From Acanthochlamys bracteata (taxonomy: Eukaryota; Streptophyta; Magnoliopsida; Pandanales; Velloziaceae), in NCBI GenBank assembly GCA_019914995.1, contig CM034127.1:12870269-12934268 (forward strand): a DNA stretch of 64,000 bases, read 5' to 3'. The stretch's first letter is position 1. Every line of letters starts with the position of its first letter. Positions 1 to 12,758 of this stretch are shown piece by piece. The position numbers were made by a program, and so were the translations under genes. The notes beneath the pieces were generated by a model. That model saw only the letters and a list, made by a program, of their open reading frames with translations, searched no databases and was not told where the DNA came from.

Positions 1-307
1 TAATGCAAGACGTTTTTTATTCTGTCTTATATTGCTGGAATTCTTACCCTTTTTGTGCTGTATCAAGCTACCTGTTTCCAGCATTCTAGTAGATTGTAAA
101 AACAATGAGAAGAGGAGAGAAGGCCATTGTGATTGTTCAACCCCAGCTAAGATGCAGTGAGCCATCATAGTTCAACAACCATTTCTTTTCTCTGCAGACC
201 ATACAATACTTTGTAGTGAAAGTCTTATGTTAAACATTCTAATTGGTGGTGCAAACACCTAGTGCAGATGCTTTAGCTTTGTTCAATGAAGGCAGTTTCA
301 CCTGCAG

Positions 308-400
308 AAACTGAAGGGTGAGAAGTCCCTGGAGGAGCAAGTTCATACCGAGGATGAAGCCATGGATGTTGAAACTCCATGGTTAGTGAGATACAAGTAG
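308..400 (+). CDS. Possible terminal exon of an unidentified gene entering from the left edge
   Basis: After a CTGCAG acceptor there is an open stretch of 30 codons ending in TAG at 398-400. The peptide is acidic and charged (it contains KGEKSLEEQ and DEAMDVETPW) and looks like the soluble C-terminal tail of a eukaryotic protein. I do not recognise the family. The upstream 307 bases contain no other exon I can support. They may be the last intron of the same gene, whose main body lies left of the window. The assignment rests only on the acceptor, the open frame and the amino-acid composition, so it is tentative. Confidence 0.35.
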   Translation, partial: KLKGEKSLEEQVHTEDEAMDVETPWLVRYK

Positions 401-1007
401 CACGCCGTTTGGTAAAGATTGCACTTTACTATTCTTATTAACTTGAAATGTTTGCGTTTTGTGGGGAAATAAGGTTCTGAATCAAAATCAGAAGCTTGTC
501 AATTGTCATAGACACCAAGTTGATCCAATGGAACCGTAAGCGAGTTGAGTTTTTTTGAGCACCGGGATTAACACGAATAGATACTTAAAAAAATGTTCCA
601 TGCCATGTTTGAACGGATCCACATAAACTACTGTACATTATAAGAGAAACAGATAAATGAGTTACTATGTAATTATCGTTCTTTTTCATGAAGCAAGCGC
701 TGGCTGCATTCTGATAATTTCAGCCAGAGTGAACTATGTAGACATGGTAGTTTTAGGAGTGCATTTCGAGCTGGGAATATATATTTTTTTAAATGAGTTT
801 TTTTTATTAAAAATAATAAAAATATGTAAATAAAAATATATTACTGTGTAAAACTTTTTTATATTTTCGAAATTTTAAATAAAATTTTTAAATATCTATA
901 AAATATATATTAAAAAATATATAATCAAAAATTAAAAATTTGCTTATAACGAACGCTCAAACAAACGAGGCAGACTGCAAAGAAATCGCGTTTGGCATTA
1001 TGTTTCA

Positions 1008-1265
1008 GGGTGCGTTCGGTATCACGTTTCAAAAATTATTTTTTAATTTTTTTCTATTTCATATTTTTTAATACATATTTTATAACTATTTAGAAGATTT
1101 ATTACAAAATGTAAATAGCGTACAAAAATTTTACGTAATAAAATATTTTTATTATATATTTTTATTAATTTTTTAAAAGTTAAAAAAAAGAGTTCATTTT
1201 TTAAAAGAATAAAAATATTTCTTATTTTAAAAAAATTTCATTTCATAAATAATTACAAACGCACC
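1008..1265. mobile_element. MITE-like element with inverted ends
   Basis: The left end GGGTGCGTTCGGTAT is matched in reverse complement by the right end ATTACAAACGCACC. The AT-rich interior is of the same type as the TAA-flanked elements at 20652, 44940 and 48591. No clean TWA target duplication is visible here, so the boundaries are less certain. A second, more eroded copy of the interior follows directly (about 1270-1492). Confidence 0.5.
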
Positions 1266-2189
1266 GTCAAAAACTGCTTTTCAATTTTTTTTTATTTTAT
1301 ATTTTTTAATATATATTTTATAAGTATTTAAAAAATTTATTTAAAAATTTAGATAGTATAATAAATTTTACGTAATAAAATATTTTATTATATATTTTTA
1401 TTATTTTTTTAAAATAAAAATATAAAACTTATTTTTAAAAAATAAAAATATTTTTTATTTCAAAAATTTTATTTCATAAACGATCCTAAAAACATCCTGA
1501 ATCAGCGAGGGAAACGCTGCAACCTTTACTTTAGCTTTGCTACTCTAGACTTTAGGTTTACCTTTATCAACATAAATTGCTTATTAAAATTTTATTTACA
1601 TTTTAAATAATTTTTTATAATAATTATAAATTTATTTAAAAAATATAAAAAATTATAATAAGTTATTTATTTATTTTTTAATATTAAAATAGTAAAATTT
1701 ATTTATCTAAATAAAATAAAAATATTTTTTATTTTAGAAAAATTTATTTTATTGAAAGAGTAAAGTTTTATGTTAGAAAAATTCTTATGTTGTACTTTTT
1801 GTATACAAAATTTTTTGAACATGAATTTACTTTTTTTAACGTGTTTATCAATACTCTAAAATTTACTTTTTTTAAACTTATTTTTAACATAAAAAAAATA
1901 TATATATACATATATATTCAAATAATTCTTTTTTTTAAAAACTCAAATTTAAAACTTACTATAATATGTAATTAATATAAAATTTATTTTTATTAAATAT
2001 TTTTAATTTAATTTAATTTGTTCAATTTATTTTTTAAAAACTCTATTTTATTTAAAAACTTCACTTTTATCACGTCAAATAAAAACGCCGTACGTGTTTC
2101 CAAGCTGACTTTAATGTGCAAGACTCGTGCGATTCAGGATCAATATTTTACTGTACCATGTATTGCTCAGTATTGTATTGAGAAAGTAC

Positions 2190-2412
2190 TAAATTTTTCA
2201 ATTTTTACTTTTATATTTTTTAATATATATTTTATAAGTATTTAAAAAATTTATTTAAAAATTTATAAAATATAAAAAAAATTTTATAATAAGATTTTTT
2301 TATTACATATTTTTATTATTTTTTTAAAAATAAAAAAAATAAAACTTACTTTTAAAAAAAATAAAATATCTTTTATTTTAAAAAAATTCTATTTCATAAA
2401 TCATACCAAATG
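2190..2412. mobile_element. Eroded copy of the Tourist-like MITE interior
   Basis: The interior (TTTATAAGTATTTAAAAAATT, then AAAATTTATAAAATAT) and the right end CATAAATCATACCAAATGCCC correspond to the better preserved members of the family. The left terminus cannot be fixed and no target duplication is seen. Confidence 0.4.
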
Positions 2413-3590
2413 CCCGTAACTCTTCTTCCGGCACACCTGACTCACTTTCAATTTCCAGATCGATATTTCTCTCCAAACACTCGCAGATATCTTATGGAGC
2501 ATTGTTTATAAAATAGTATTTTTTTAAACAAAAAATATTTTATTTTCTAAAATAGAAAATTTTTATATTTTTCAGATTTTTAAATAAATTTTTATATATT
2601 TATAAAATATATATTAAAAAAATATAAAATACAAAATTAAAAACTATTTTAAAATTTTAAATACAATAGTGATCTGTGTTTGGATCTGTTTGGATTACGG
2701 ATAGGTATAGAGAGTGATGTTAAAGTTAACATATTTTTATCTATATATATTTGATAAGTTTCATTAGAAAAAAGAAACCGCAGTTTCTTTATTTTTTCTA
2801 TTAGTTTATAATTACATATGTATTCTTTCAAATTGATGAGTATATATAATAACATAAAAAATAATTTTGCTTTTCTTTTTATATTTTTATTTATTTTATC
2901 TATTTAATATTTATTATTAATTTAATATTTAATATTTAATTTCAATTTATATTTATTTTAATTTAATTAATTTTAATAAGTAGATAATTTTTATATTTAA
3001 TAATTGATATAATTTTAGATTTAATATAAAAATTTAATCTAAATATTGTATTAATAAAGTTTATATAAAGTATATTAATAAATTAGTTATAATTATATTA
3101 ATACAAATAAAAAATATATTAAACTTTTATAAACAATTTATTTCTATTACTTATTTATTATTTATCTATTTATTTAAATATAATTAATTTAATAATTTTA
3201 TGATATATCTAAATATTATAAAATTAAATAATTATTTTACCGTCCGTACTCTTAATCACTGCCGCCGGATGATCTCCGCCGTTAAACGTTTTTTTTTCCG
3301 CGTCTTTTAGCTTTTTCTATGTTTGTATAGTTTGATCCGTACGTCATAAGCACTCTGATCCCTGTACGCGGTCAGACGAAAAAAAGGAGAATATCTTTAT
3401 TTACGTGTGCTAACTTTCAACCAAACACCAAAAAACAAAATATGGAAAGAAAACAAGGAAGAAATCTTTTCTTTCGTTTCAAAGATTTAACAGGACGTCG
3501 ATCGTCGTTATTATTCATATATATAGGTATATATGTTTGTTTCCTTCAGTAAAGAACAAATCTTTGATTCAGTTTCTATTCTCTTCCACC

Positions 3591-4003
3591 ATGTCTTGTT
3601 CTTCGGTTTCTCTTGTTCTTGTTTTGTTAATGATCTTTCAGTTGTTTACTTTTTGCTCGCCAAGTGTTAGTGGAATGTTGTCTTTCATCTTCCTGTGAAT
3701 TCACTGGGCAACTTCCTTTCCACTTAGAAACTGGGTTTGTTTCTCTTTGTTTGATTTGTGTTTATTTAGTTAGACATTTTGAAATACTTCTTTTTTTATT
3801 GCTTATTATGAATTACCCTTTTCTTGGTTTCTGAATCCATGAATTTATATACGTTCAGGTATGTAAGTGTTCATGAGAGCAACATACACAGTTGTTTTAC
3901 TACTTAATTGAGTCTGAAGGTAACCCCTGTGAGAACCCTCTACTTCTCTGGCTCACTGGTGGACCTGGCTGCTCTGCCTTCAGTAATTTGGTCGTTGAGA
4001 TAG
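3591..4003 (+). pseudogene. SCPL pseudogene P1: only exons 1 and 2 remain
   Basis: Exon 1 (3591-3734) starts with an ATG and a hydrophobic leader like those of the neighbouring SCPL genes. A one-base loss in the codons after the leader shifts the frame and produces a TGA. Exon 2 (3859-4003) is 145 bases instead of the 146 found in every intact copy. The missing base just before the FYYFIESEG block creates an in-frame TAA. The bases after exon 2 match the beginning of intron 2 of gene A, including a shared TGACATTGACAA-like string. Gene A's own ATG then follows at 4289. P1 is therefore a 5' partial tandem duplicate with its breakpoint in intron 2. It cannot encode an enzyme. Confidence 0.9.
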
Positions 4004-4288
4004 GTATGGTTTTGCAATCCTTTCTTGCTTTGTAAAATTTTTTTCATTGTGGGATAACATTGACAAGGAACAAAAGTTGGCTTCTTATGGACCATTATAA
4101 CTAGCTTTAGCATTTGTCCTCCAAGCATTCCAATAATGATAAACATAAGAATGGGACCTTTTTTCTTTTGAGCCAAAGACGAAGAGACCCTTGCCTGTGT
4201 ATTAAGACATGAAATGGCTATCTTCACTATTGTAGTCTATCCCACCTAGATATTCAGCTTCCAGGTTCCTTATCCTTTTCCAAAGAAG

Positions 4289-7200
4289 ATGATGCCTTTT
4301 TGTTCTTCTTCTGTTTCTCTTGTTCTTCCTTTGCTAGTGATAGTTCATGTGTTTTCTTTTTGCACTCGATGTATGTGCGGAAATGTGGTCACTCATCTTC
4401 CAGGTTTCGCTGGCAAACTTCCCTTCCAGTTTGAGACTGGGTATGTTTCTTTGTTTTCTTTTGCTTTATTTACTATGAAGTACCCAATTTTCTTGGTTTT
4501 TGAATTCATGAATGTATGTATATTCAGGTATGTAGGTATTGATGAAAGCAATGATACCCAGTTGTTCTACTACTTTATTGAGTCTGAGGGTAACCCGAGA
4601 GAAGACCCAATACTCGTCTGGCTCACTGGCGGTCCCGGTTGCACTGCATTCAGTGGTCTTGTCTATGAGATAGGTATAGTTTTGCATTCCTTTTCTGGAT
4701 TTTGCTTGTGGAGTGACATTGACAAAGAACAACTGTTGGCATTTTTTCCTAACTAGATTTGTCTAAGTGAATGCTTTGAAAAGTTTGTCCTAACAAAGAG
4801 AGGAATTCGAAGTCATGATACGGGTGGATGATATGGATGGCATCTAATATAAATTGCCGCCTCTTAAGATAGGGAGTGAACAAACCAAAAGTTTAGGTAC
4901 CATTTGCGACTTTGACCTTTCTGTAGTCATCTCATGAGAAATGAAGTTACTTCTGGTGCTCCTTTCACTTTGCTGCCACGCCATTATGATTTTGTTCATA
5001 GAAATGGTTTAAATGCTCTTGTATGTAGACAAAAAATCTACATTAGCAGAAATTGAGAGTAACTTCTGCATGTTATCCTAGGTCCAATGAAATTCAGGAA
5101 AATGAAGTATGACGGCAGTTTACCAACTTTATTTTATTTTCCTTATGCTTGGACAAAGGTCAGATGTCTTATTCATGTTTTGCAATGTTGTTTTCAGTTT
5201 CTATGTACTGTTTGAAAGTAATATTAGACTTTCAGGTCTCTAGCATCATCTTCTTGGATACTCCAGTAGGAGGTGGATTTTCATTTTCCCGGAGGCCAGA
5301 TGAATATGTGGTTTCAGATATATCTCTTTGCAAACAAGTTTACATGTTTCTTAGAAAGGTGCTCAAAAACATTATATTTCTGGAGACCTCCATTGAAGTG
5401 GTATTATTATGCATGAGTATGCCTCAAAAGTCTTTGCTCGCCTTTTCTGCAGTGGTTTATTGAGCACCCGCAATATCTTCCTAATCGATTTTATGTTGCT
5501 GGCGATTCTTTAGCGGGAAAGTTTGTCCCAATTGTTGCACATGAGGTGATGGAAGGTGAAATTTTTCGACCTATATAATAACTTTTGGGGTATCACATTT
5601 TCAAGTGCCTCATGGCAACTATTTGCTTTATGAAACTAAATGTTATTCCATGCCTTGCCACCACACTTTCTTTTCTCTTGTAATTGATCGACAGAAGTCT
5701 TTCGCAATTCGTACTTTTTTAACATATACTAATGCTTAGTGTGTAACTCGTAGGTATTGAAGCAGGAGTTACGCCACTCCCAAACCTCGAGGTAGTTTTA
5801 TACTTTTCTTGTGCTTAAATATAAGATTAGTATGAATATAAAGCAACAACAGAAAGTAATTGCTAGATCTGATTTTTCAATCATCATTACTGTAAAGATC
5901 AATCACCAGTTTAGAGTCATTCTGTTAGCTATAGATGTACTGCCTCAAGATGAAGATTTGGTTCTTGCTTGTCAGTGAACTAGTTTGTAAACTTAAGTTT
6001 CCTGAATAACAGGAATAGCAACATCCTCTTGCAACTTGGTACACATTTGTACTGCTTTTCCCTTTGTTTGAACTTCATTGTTTTGAACTGGTCAGGGCTA
6101 TGTAATAGGGAACCCAGCTACAGGCGAACTAGTTGATCTAAATTCTCGAATTCCATATGCTCATAACATGGGGATTATATCAGATGAACTCTATGAGGTA
6201 TTCCTTCTTTACTTTGAAGTGCACTTTTGATATTATGAGTATATGAGCGTGTTTTACATGATCCAAGAAATCTGCTTCTGTGGAATGTCCATCATCCGGT
6301 AGCAGACACTATTATTGCAACATGAAGTTCTGGTAAATTAAAGGGTAGACGTCCGCTTAATTAAACCTTTGAATAAACATTTTATAAGCTTTTTGTTAAA
6401 GCTTCTCAAGTTGTACTTGCTCCTATTTAGGACAGAGCTTAACCTGTCCTCTGTCTCTCCTCTTTGCACTTTGTGGAAATGTAAAGCATTAGAAAACCAG
6501 AAAGGTCTCTGATAAGTGTGATTTGTGAATATCATGATCATAAATTCAGTCAGAAGAACTCATGAGTTTTCAATGGGTGTTTTTCCCCATTTTATTTTCT
6601 ATTACAACTAAAATTTTCTCTTCGAGCATACTATAAATATTTCTTCCAAAAAAATAAATAAAAGAAAAGCATAGCCAGAAGGGTACAAATGTACAATGAG
6701 AAAATCTTGGTGAAACAGCATCTCCATATTTTAAATGCAGATTACCACTAGAAATTGTGCGGATGAAGATTTCAGTAATCCTAGAAGTGCACTATGTGCA
6801 ACTCTGTATGACATGCTGCTAAAGGTAAGGACATTGTAAATTAGTCCACATGTTGGGAAAAAGTAAGAAGATGATATCCTTTTTGTCATGTCAGTCTTTT
6901 TCAGAAATCAATGTTCGCCACATTTTGGAGCCAAAATGTCCCCAAGCATCGCCAAAACCAAAACATATACTTGAATACAGGAGATCATTAGAGGAGGAGT
7001 ATGCAAATTTTGTTGTACCACCACCTGTTCCTCCTCTCTACTGTAGAGTAAGCTGATATCTGCTCTATTTTGTGCAACAGATAAAAAGACTGGATCAAGC
7101 TGTTGGTTTTGTGTCTAAAGTTATTTTAATGTCCAAAAAAAGCTTTCTTTTTCCTATGACGTACTTACCAAGTAACTATTGTTCCATTGCAGTCGTATGC

Positions 7201-7941
7201 ATACTATTTATCTTACTACTGGGCAAATGCTGAAGCTGTTAGACACGCTCTTCACATCCAGGAGGTACAACTATATTCCTACAAGCATGGTGCTTTGGAT
7301 TTCTAAATAATGCATATGCATTGACATCAAACAGGGAACTGTAGAAGAATGGGAAAGATGCAGCACAAAATTCAGTTATACCACTAAAATAAAGAGCAAC
7401 CTTCAGTACCAGCGACATTTGCTTTCTAGAGGATATCGAGCAGTGGTGTACAGGTAGAAACTCGAAGTTCTTTTACTCTTTTCAAGTTGTGTACTATATA
7501 GTAATTATCCTAGTGTTTTCTGCAGTGGTGACCATGACTTGGCTGTGCCCTTCATCGGCACAAAGGAGTGGATAAAGTTGCTTAATTTCACAGTTGTGGA
7601 TGATTGGCGGTCATGGCACGTTGGGGGCCAAGTTGCTGGGTGAGCTCTAGTGTAATCACTCAACTTGAAATAAGAAATGTTCTCTATGCTGGCTGACTTA
7701 TTGTGGATGTCTCCAGATATACCGTTGCATATAGCAACAACTTGACATTTGCAACAGTTAAGGTTAGTAATGATTCTCATACAAGACCAAAGCATGAGAC
7801 ACTACAAGCAGCAGCAGGCAGACATAACTAACATTACATGTTGCATTCATTTTACAGGGAGGTGGCCACACAGCTCCTGAATTCCGGCCAGAGCAATGCT
7901 TGGCTATGATTACAAGATGGCTCTCGGACAAGCCCTTGTGA
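4289..7941 (+). CDS. SCPL acyltransferase-like protein, copy A
   Basis: Fourteen exons: 4289-4440, 4528-4673, 5082-5158, 5236-5358, 5453-5555, 5754-5791, 6096-6197, 6741-6824, 6895-7047, 7193-7264, 7335-7453, 7526-7639, 7717-7762, 7858-7941. They give 470 residues in one phase-consistent frame. A signal peptide covers about residues 1-31 (ending near CMCG), which fits entry to the secretory pathway and a vacuolar location. The S10 triad is present: Ser185 in GDSLAG, Asp394 in GDHD and His447 in GGGHTAPEF. The WLTGGPG and HTAPE blocks mark the clade of plant acyltransferases that use 1-O-acyl-glucose donors. The proline-rich piece in exon 9 (VVPPPVPP) lies where such proenzymes are cut into two chains. 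Two oddities are close to the active site: Leu replaces the usual Tyr after the catalytic Ser, and Thr replaces Ser in GGPGCT. Substrate unknown; true carboxypeptidase activity is less likely. Confidence 0.9.
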
Positions 7942-8578
7942 TATAGTCTTTATGTTAGCACCTCTGCGTTTTTCATTTTTTAATCTTATATTCCAAGAGG
8001 AAGATGCTGTTAGTTGTTGACATAGAGCTGGTTTACAGCTCTCAGTTAAACCATTCGCGTACTTCCTTGTGATGGTAACATAGCCATGGCAAAAATAAAC
8101 GAGATGTGAATTTCATACTCTCCATAATAATGCTTGAAGCCCATGTAATGCACATGCTACGTTTCAAGCTTTCAATTCATCACTGAGATTACCTCTGGTT
8201 GTTTGTCACTGTTTTGGTAAATTGTTACTGACGTCAATTTTGGGAACTGCATGTTGGTGGTGCTAACATTACTTCCGTCATTATTATCACATTGTTCATT
8301 CATTGATTTTGTCTTTGGTATTATCTTCTTTCTCTTGTTCATGTTCTTCATGCTTCTGTTAAGTGTTACCGTCGCTATCAAAGGTTGCCACTTTTTTCCA
8401 ATCAATATGGATCGCAGACTAAAATAACGGAAAAAGTCGAAGAAAAAGAAAAAACAAAACTCGTGTTGCATGTAAGAACTCTCTACACGCTTCTCTTGTC
8501 TTTTGTGATGGTTATCTTTCTTCAATAAATCTCGTACCCCACAACAGTTTCTCTCATCTGTTTTTTCTTGCTTCATCC
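7942..8578. promoter_or_regulatory. Spacer between SCPL copies A and B
   Basis: This 637-base spacer carries the 3' end of A (an AATAAA-like signal, AAAATAAACG, near 8092) and the presumed promoter and leader of B. No other gene is supported. The open frame on the minus strand at 8172-8576 has low-complexity composition and no family resemblance. Confidence 0.5.
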
Positions 8579-11500
8579 ATGTCTTCTTTTGTTCTTGCTT
8601 TGCTACTGACAGTAGTTCAGTTGTTTTCTATTTGCTCACAAAGTGTTTGTGGGGATGTTGTCACTCATCTTCCTGGCTTCACTGGGAAACTTCCTTTTCA
8701 TTTAGAAACTGGGTATGATTTTCACTTAAAAACTTTGTAATCGAATCTTTCTTGCTTACAGTTCTTGGTTTTTGAGTTCATGAATGTATTTATATGTAGG
8801 TATATTGGTGTGGATGAGAGCAATGATACACAGTTTTTCTACTACTTCATTGAGTCCGAGGGTAACCCCAGAGAGGACCCTTTACTCCTCTGGCTCACCG
8901 GCGGCCCTGGCTGCTCCGCGTTCAGCGGTCTTGTGTTCGAGATAGGTACGGCTTTTCCTTTGTTGTTCATATTTTGCTTGTTTTTGGGGGATTGACAGGG
9001 AATTACAGTAAAAATTGAATTTCTTCCTGGAATTTGATATATATGCTTGATGACAGAAAGAACACCGTCCCTTCTAAAATTGGGATTATTGTATGTATGG
9101 TCAAAGCAAAAAAAGTTTCTAGTCAATTCACCACAATAAGATGTTTCCACTGACATAACCTTATCTGTTCTTGGAAGAATGAAAGCTGCAATGAAGGGAA
9201 AAGAAGTGCCCCGAACGGTTCAAAGAAAGTTAGTAGCGATCATGTAGTTATGTAGTTTTATCAATAATAATCATATGCATGAACAAATGGTCCAAACTTT
9301 TGCCTCATAAACGTTCATAAATGGGCCTCGTAATTCATAAACTTGCCATCTAGTTGCTGATTCAATGGTTGCTTAATTGAGTAGATAGATGCTCTCAGAA
9401 ATAGTAGCTAATATAGCTCTTTGAGAATGAATGTCTATGTGCTGGTGCAGGTCCTCTGAAATTTGTATCTGCAAAGTACAATGGCAGTATGCCATCTCTT
9501 GTTTATTTTCCTATGTCATGGACAAAGGTTAGACTCGCTTTTATTAACCCTGAAGCTATACGGCTCTTTCATATATTTGTTATACATGATAGAGTTTCAG
9601 GTCTCTAGTATTATATTCTTGGATGCCCCTGTTGGTACTGGATTTTCTTTTTCGAAGGAGCCTAAGTCCTCAGACATGATTTCTTCTAAACGGATCTTCA
9701 CATTTCTGAGAAAGGTTAACAAACTCTCCAAACCTGGAATGCTATACAGCTTCGTACGTGTCTCATGCTACTGTAAATTCTGACTACTTGGCTTTTTAAT
9801 GCAGTGGTTAATTGATCACCCACAATATCTTGGTAATCGGTTTTACGTTGCTGGGGATTCATATGCTGGATTAATTGTCCCTGTGGTTGCACACTTAATA
9901 CTGGAAGGTGAGGTCTGTGCATTAACAATCGTACCACGTATTTGTTTAAAAATCAACATGTGAAAAATTAAGCTCTAAATAAATTGCTTAGCTCTAGAGA
10001 ACAGCATTTTTAAGTGCAATAAAGCCTCTGAATAAGCATAAGGCTCAAGCTTCATAGTATAGTTACTCTAGGAGTTATAATCCTTACGTGGATTGTCTTT
10101 ATCCCTGCCAAAATTTTCAATTTCCAAATTTTGTTTGTGCAATATTTCTGTGTTAAATTGCGGCTGAGGATTCAATTTTTCTCTTCCTAGGCATTGAAGC
10201 AGGTCAAACAGCTCTCCCTAACTTGGAGGTTACTGCTTCTTTCTCAAACATCAAATTCACTGAAAAACCCCACAAGCTAATAATGAATTTTGAACATCTA
10301 GCTCATTAAGAATATGGATTTTCTTTAGTATTCTGGTTTGGAAAATTGATAAGTTCACTTATTTTATTTTCAAGGGTTATGTAGCAGGAAACCCAAGTAC
10401 AGGCCTACCTTTTGATTTTAATGCTCGGCTACCGTATGCCCATAACATGGGGATCATTTCAGATGAACTCTACCAGGTCTAGAGCATTCCTGTTAGAGAT
10501 CTGCCTCTTATGGTTGCTAAATTATTTGGAACCTTCTATTGCAAAAGCAACAAATTATAGCTAATAATGATGATGTATGAGGTGAACGATGAAACAATTC
10601 CTTTTTCGATACAGATGACAAATGCAAACTGTCAAGGAGAGCTTATTGTTTCACCTAGGACTGCTATATGTGCAGAATATTCTGAAAAAGTAAATAAGGT
10701 GCGTTTAATGCTTTCTTTTTTTTAGTGTAACTTTAACACAGTAAATTGAAGTTCCGCTCTTGTGCTTTCAGTTCTTTTCAGAAATTTACATGGCCCAAAT
10801 TATGGAGCCCAAGTGTCCCCTAGTATCACCAAAGCCAGAAGATCTTGGATACAGAAGATCGTTAGAGGAGGATTTGGAGATTCTTGTAAAACCTATTCCT
10901 CCTCCCCTTAAGTGCAGAGTAAGTTAAATCGATCAGTAGACAACTAGATTTATGAATGTTAAATGCTCTGTGATATAGCCATTTTGCACATTTATCTTTC
11001 TTATGTTCAAGATGAGGCTGTTAACTACAGGAAATGCAAAAAACTTTCCTCCATTCTTTCTTCATTTTTAGTACATACATTAACTACTGCTTATTTGATT
11101 TCAGACCTATGCATATTATCTAGCTTACTGCTGGGCAAACAGTGAATCAGTTAGACAGGCTCTGGGCATTCAAGAGGTAATGATGTTTTCACGCCTTATG
11201 AAGAAGATGCGACTGTTTTCACTCCTTATGAAGAAGATGTGACTGGAGAAGACATTTAAGAATTGAAATTGTGAATTCTGACAATGTTTTGGATTTAAGG
11301 ACTGACCAACAGACAGATTTCATTATATATACACCATACATGCTGTTCTTTTTATTACGTGTTCTATTTTTCAGTCCTACTCCATGTTTGTTATAATTGC
11401 TTAATGTTTTGTGATGTAAGTGTCTTATCTATTATAACTGAATCATGATTCTACTGAATGCAGGGAACTGTAGGAGAATGGGTGCGATGCAGCAACAATT

Positions 11501-12302
11501 TCAGTTACGTAAAAGACATAGATAGCAGCATAGCGTATCACAAGAATGTCCTCTCCAGAGGATTGCGAGCACTAGTATACAGGTGAGTTTCGAATTTTAA
11601 TGTCGTAAAATATCTATTTTCAGGAAACAAAAATCAATTAAAATTTTTGAGTATACCTCAACTGCTTAAAATGGAACCATCAACCTTCTCTTTAGGAGGC
11701 AATGCCTAGGGTAGCATAGGCTGCTATATGTATATTTCTGTCATATATGCACAACTTATGTTTGAAATTAAGTTAATAGTATCCATTGTTGGTTCCAAAC
11801 TTTTGCAGCGGAGACCAAGATTTGCTCATACCCTTCATTGGCACAAAGGAGTGGATCAAATCACTCAACTCATCAGTTGTTGATGATTGGCGTTCATGGC
11901 ATTTTGGTGGCGAAGTTGCTGGGTGAGTTGCTGTTCGTTACAGTTATACACTTGATTCTCTAATAGTTTGAAAGGCTATACATAACTGCTGCGGTTGCTT
12001 TTATATGAATGATGAGTTATGTATCTTGAGCTAAGAAATTTATAAGACTAAAGCTAATTTGAATTCATCTCCAGATATACGACAACATATAAAAACAAGT
12101 TAACATTTGCAACAGTGAAGGTAAGCCATTTATGACTCGCAAGTATTTTCTTTGATGTAAAATTTAAGCTGCAGCTGTTGATGCCACGCAATCTTCTGTA
12201 ACTTTTGTTTTCATTCAGGGTGGTGGGCACACAGCTCCCGAATACAAGCCCAAGCAGTGTTTGGCTATGATTAGAAGATGGCTTTCTCGCAAGCCCTTGT
12301 GA
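8579..12302 (+). CDS. SCPL acyltransferase-like protein, copy B
   Basis: Fourteen exons: 8579-8712, 8800-8945, 9451-9527, 9601-9714, 9805-9907, 10191-10228, 10375-10476, 10615-10698, 10772-10918, 11105-11176, 11464-11582, 11809-11922, 12075-12120, 12219-12302. They encode 459 residues. The leader is about 25 residues ([14 protein letters not shown]). The triad is Ser176 in GDSYAG, Asp383 in GDQD and His436 in [22 protein letters not shown] is intact. Exon 4 is nine bases shorter than in the other copies, removing three residues from the loop after GFSFS. The glycosylation sequon found before the last exon in the other copies (N-N-L-T-F) is lost (K-N-K-L-T-F). Gln in GDQD replaces the His seen in A, C and E. 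An acyltransferase role is inferred from family signatures; donor and acceptor are unknown. An AATAAA signal lies near 12387. Confidence 0.9.
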
Positions 12303-12758
12303 TGTATACATAATTTTTGGCCGTCTAAATTTTATGGATAACTGTAAATCTCACAACTCATTGCTTACAATTATTCCTAGAGCTCAATAAAACTGATGGT
12401 AAAGCTCCGAAGTATGGAATAAAGTTCAATAAAATTTTTAGCATTTTCATTGTTTTTGTCTGTCATTCGTGATTATTTTTATTATTACTGTTGATATTAC
12501 AGTTAAAAACTGTCGTCAAATAAGTTTGTTCTGTAAATAATGCCTTTATGTGTTGTTTTGTGCTACCCGTCGCTACTGCAATCTGCCAATTTTCCTCCAT
12601 GCATTCGCCAACCACCGCTTGTAACCACCATTCATGGACATGTTGGGTACAGAAGATTTCGGTCATGAACTCATTGTCTGTAGTTGAAAAACGTTTCACG
12701 TATATCTATATATACCACACTTCACCCGAAACTTGTTCCATCTCTTCCGGTCTTCACC
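12303..12758. promoter_or_regulatory. Spacer between SCPL copies B and C, with a TATA-like element
   Basis: This 456-base spacer holds the 3' end of B and the promoter of C. A TATATATA element at 12707-12714, preceded by C and followed by CC, lies about 45 bases before the ATG of C. That implies a very short leader. No gene is supported inside the spacer. Confidence 0.5.

Larger units (their letters stand above)
401..3590. other. AT-rich intergenic DNA with MITE-like relics
   Basis: No gene is visible. Most of the stretch is A/T runs that share an internal pattern with the Tourist-like elements described elsewhere in the window (TTTATAAGTATTT followed by AAAATTTATTTAAAAA). Copies lie at about 1008-1265, 1270-1492 and 2190-2412. 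The short open frames at 1787-2245 and 2649-2855 are composition artefacts. The last 300 bases, with a TATATATA-like stretch near 3518-3533, are the old promoter of the broken SCPL copy that begins at 3591. Confidence 0.6.

Noticed and set aside
8172..8576. 134-codon open frame on the minus strand between copies A and B
   Set aside because: Lys/Asn/Phe-rich low-complexity translation of promoter DNA; no recognisable domain.
12684..12758. Upstream in-frame ATG for SCPL copy C
   Set aside because: It would place a TATA box inside the coding region and 25 non-hydrophobic residues before the signal peptide; the ATG at 12759 fits the other copies.
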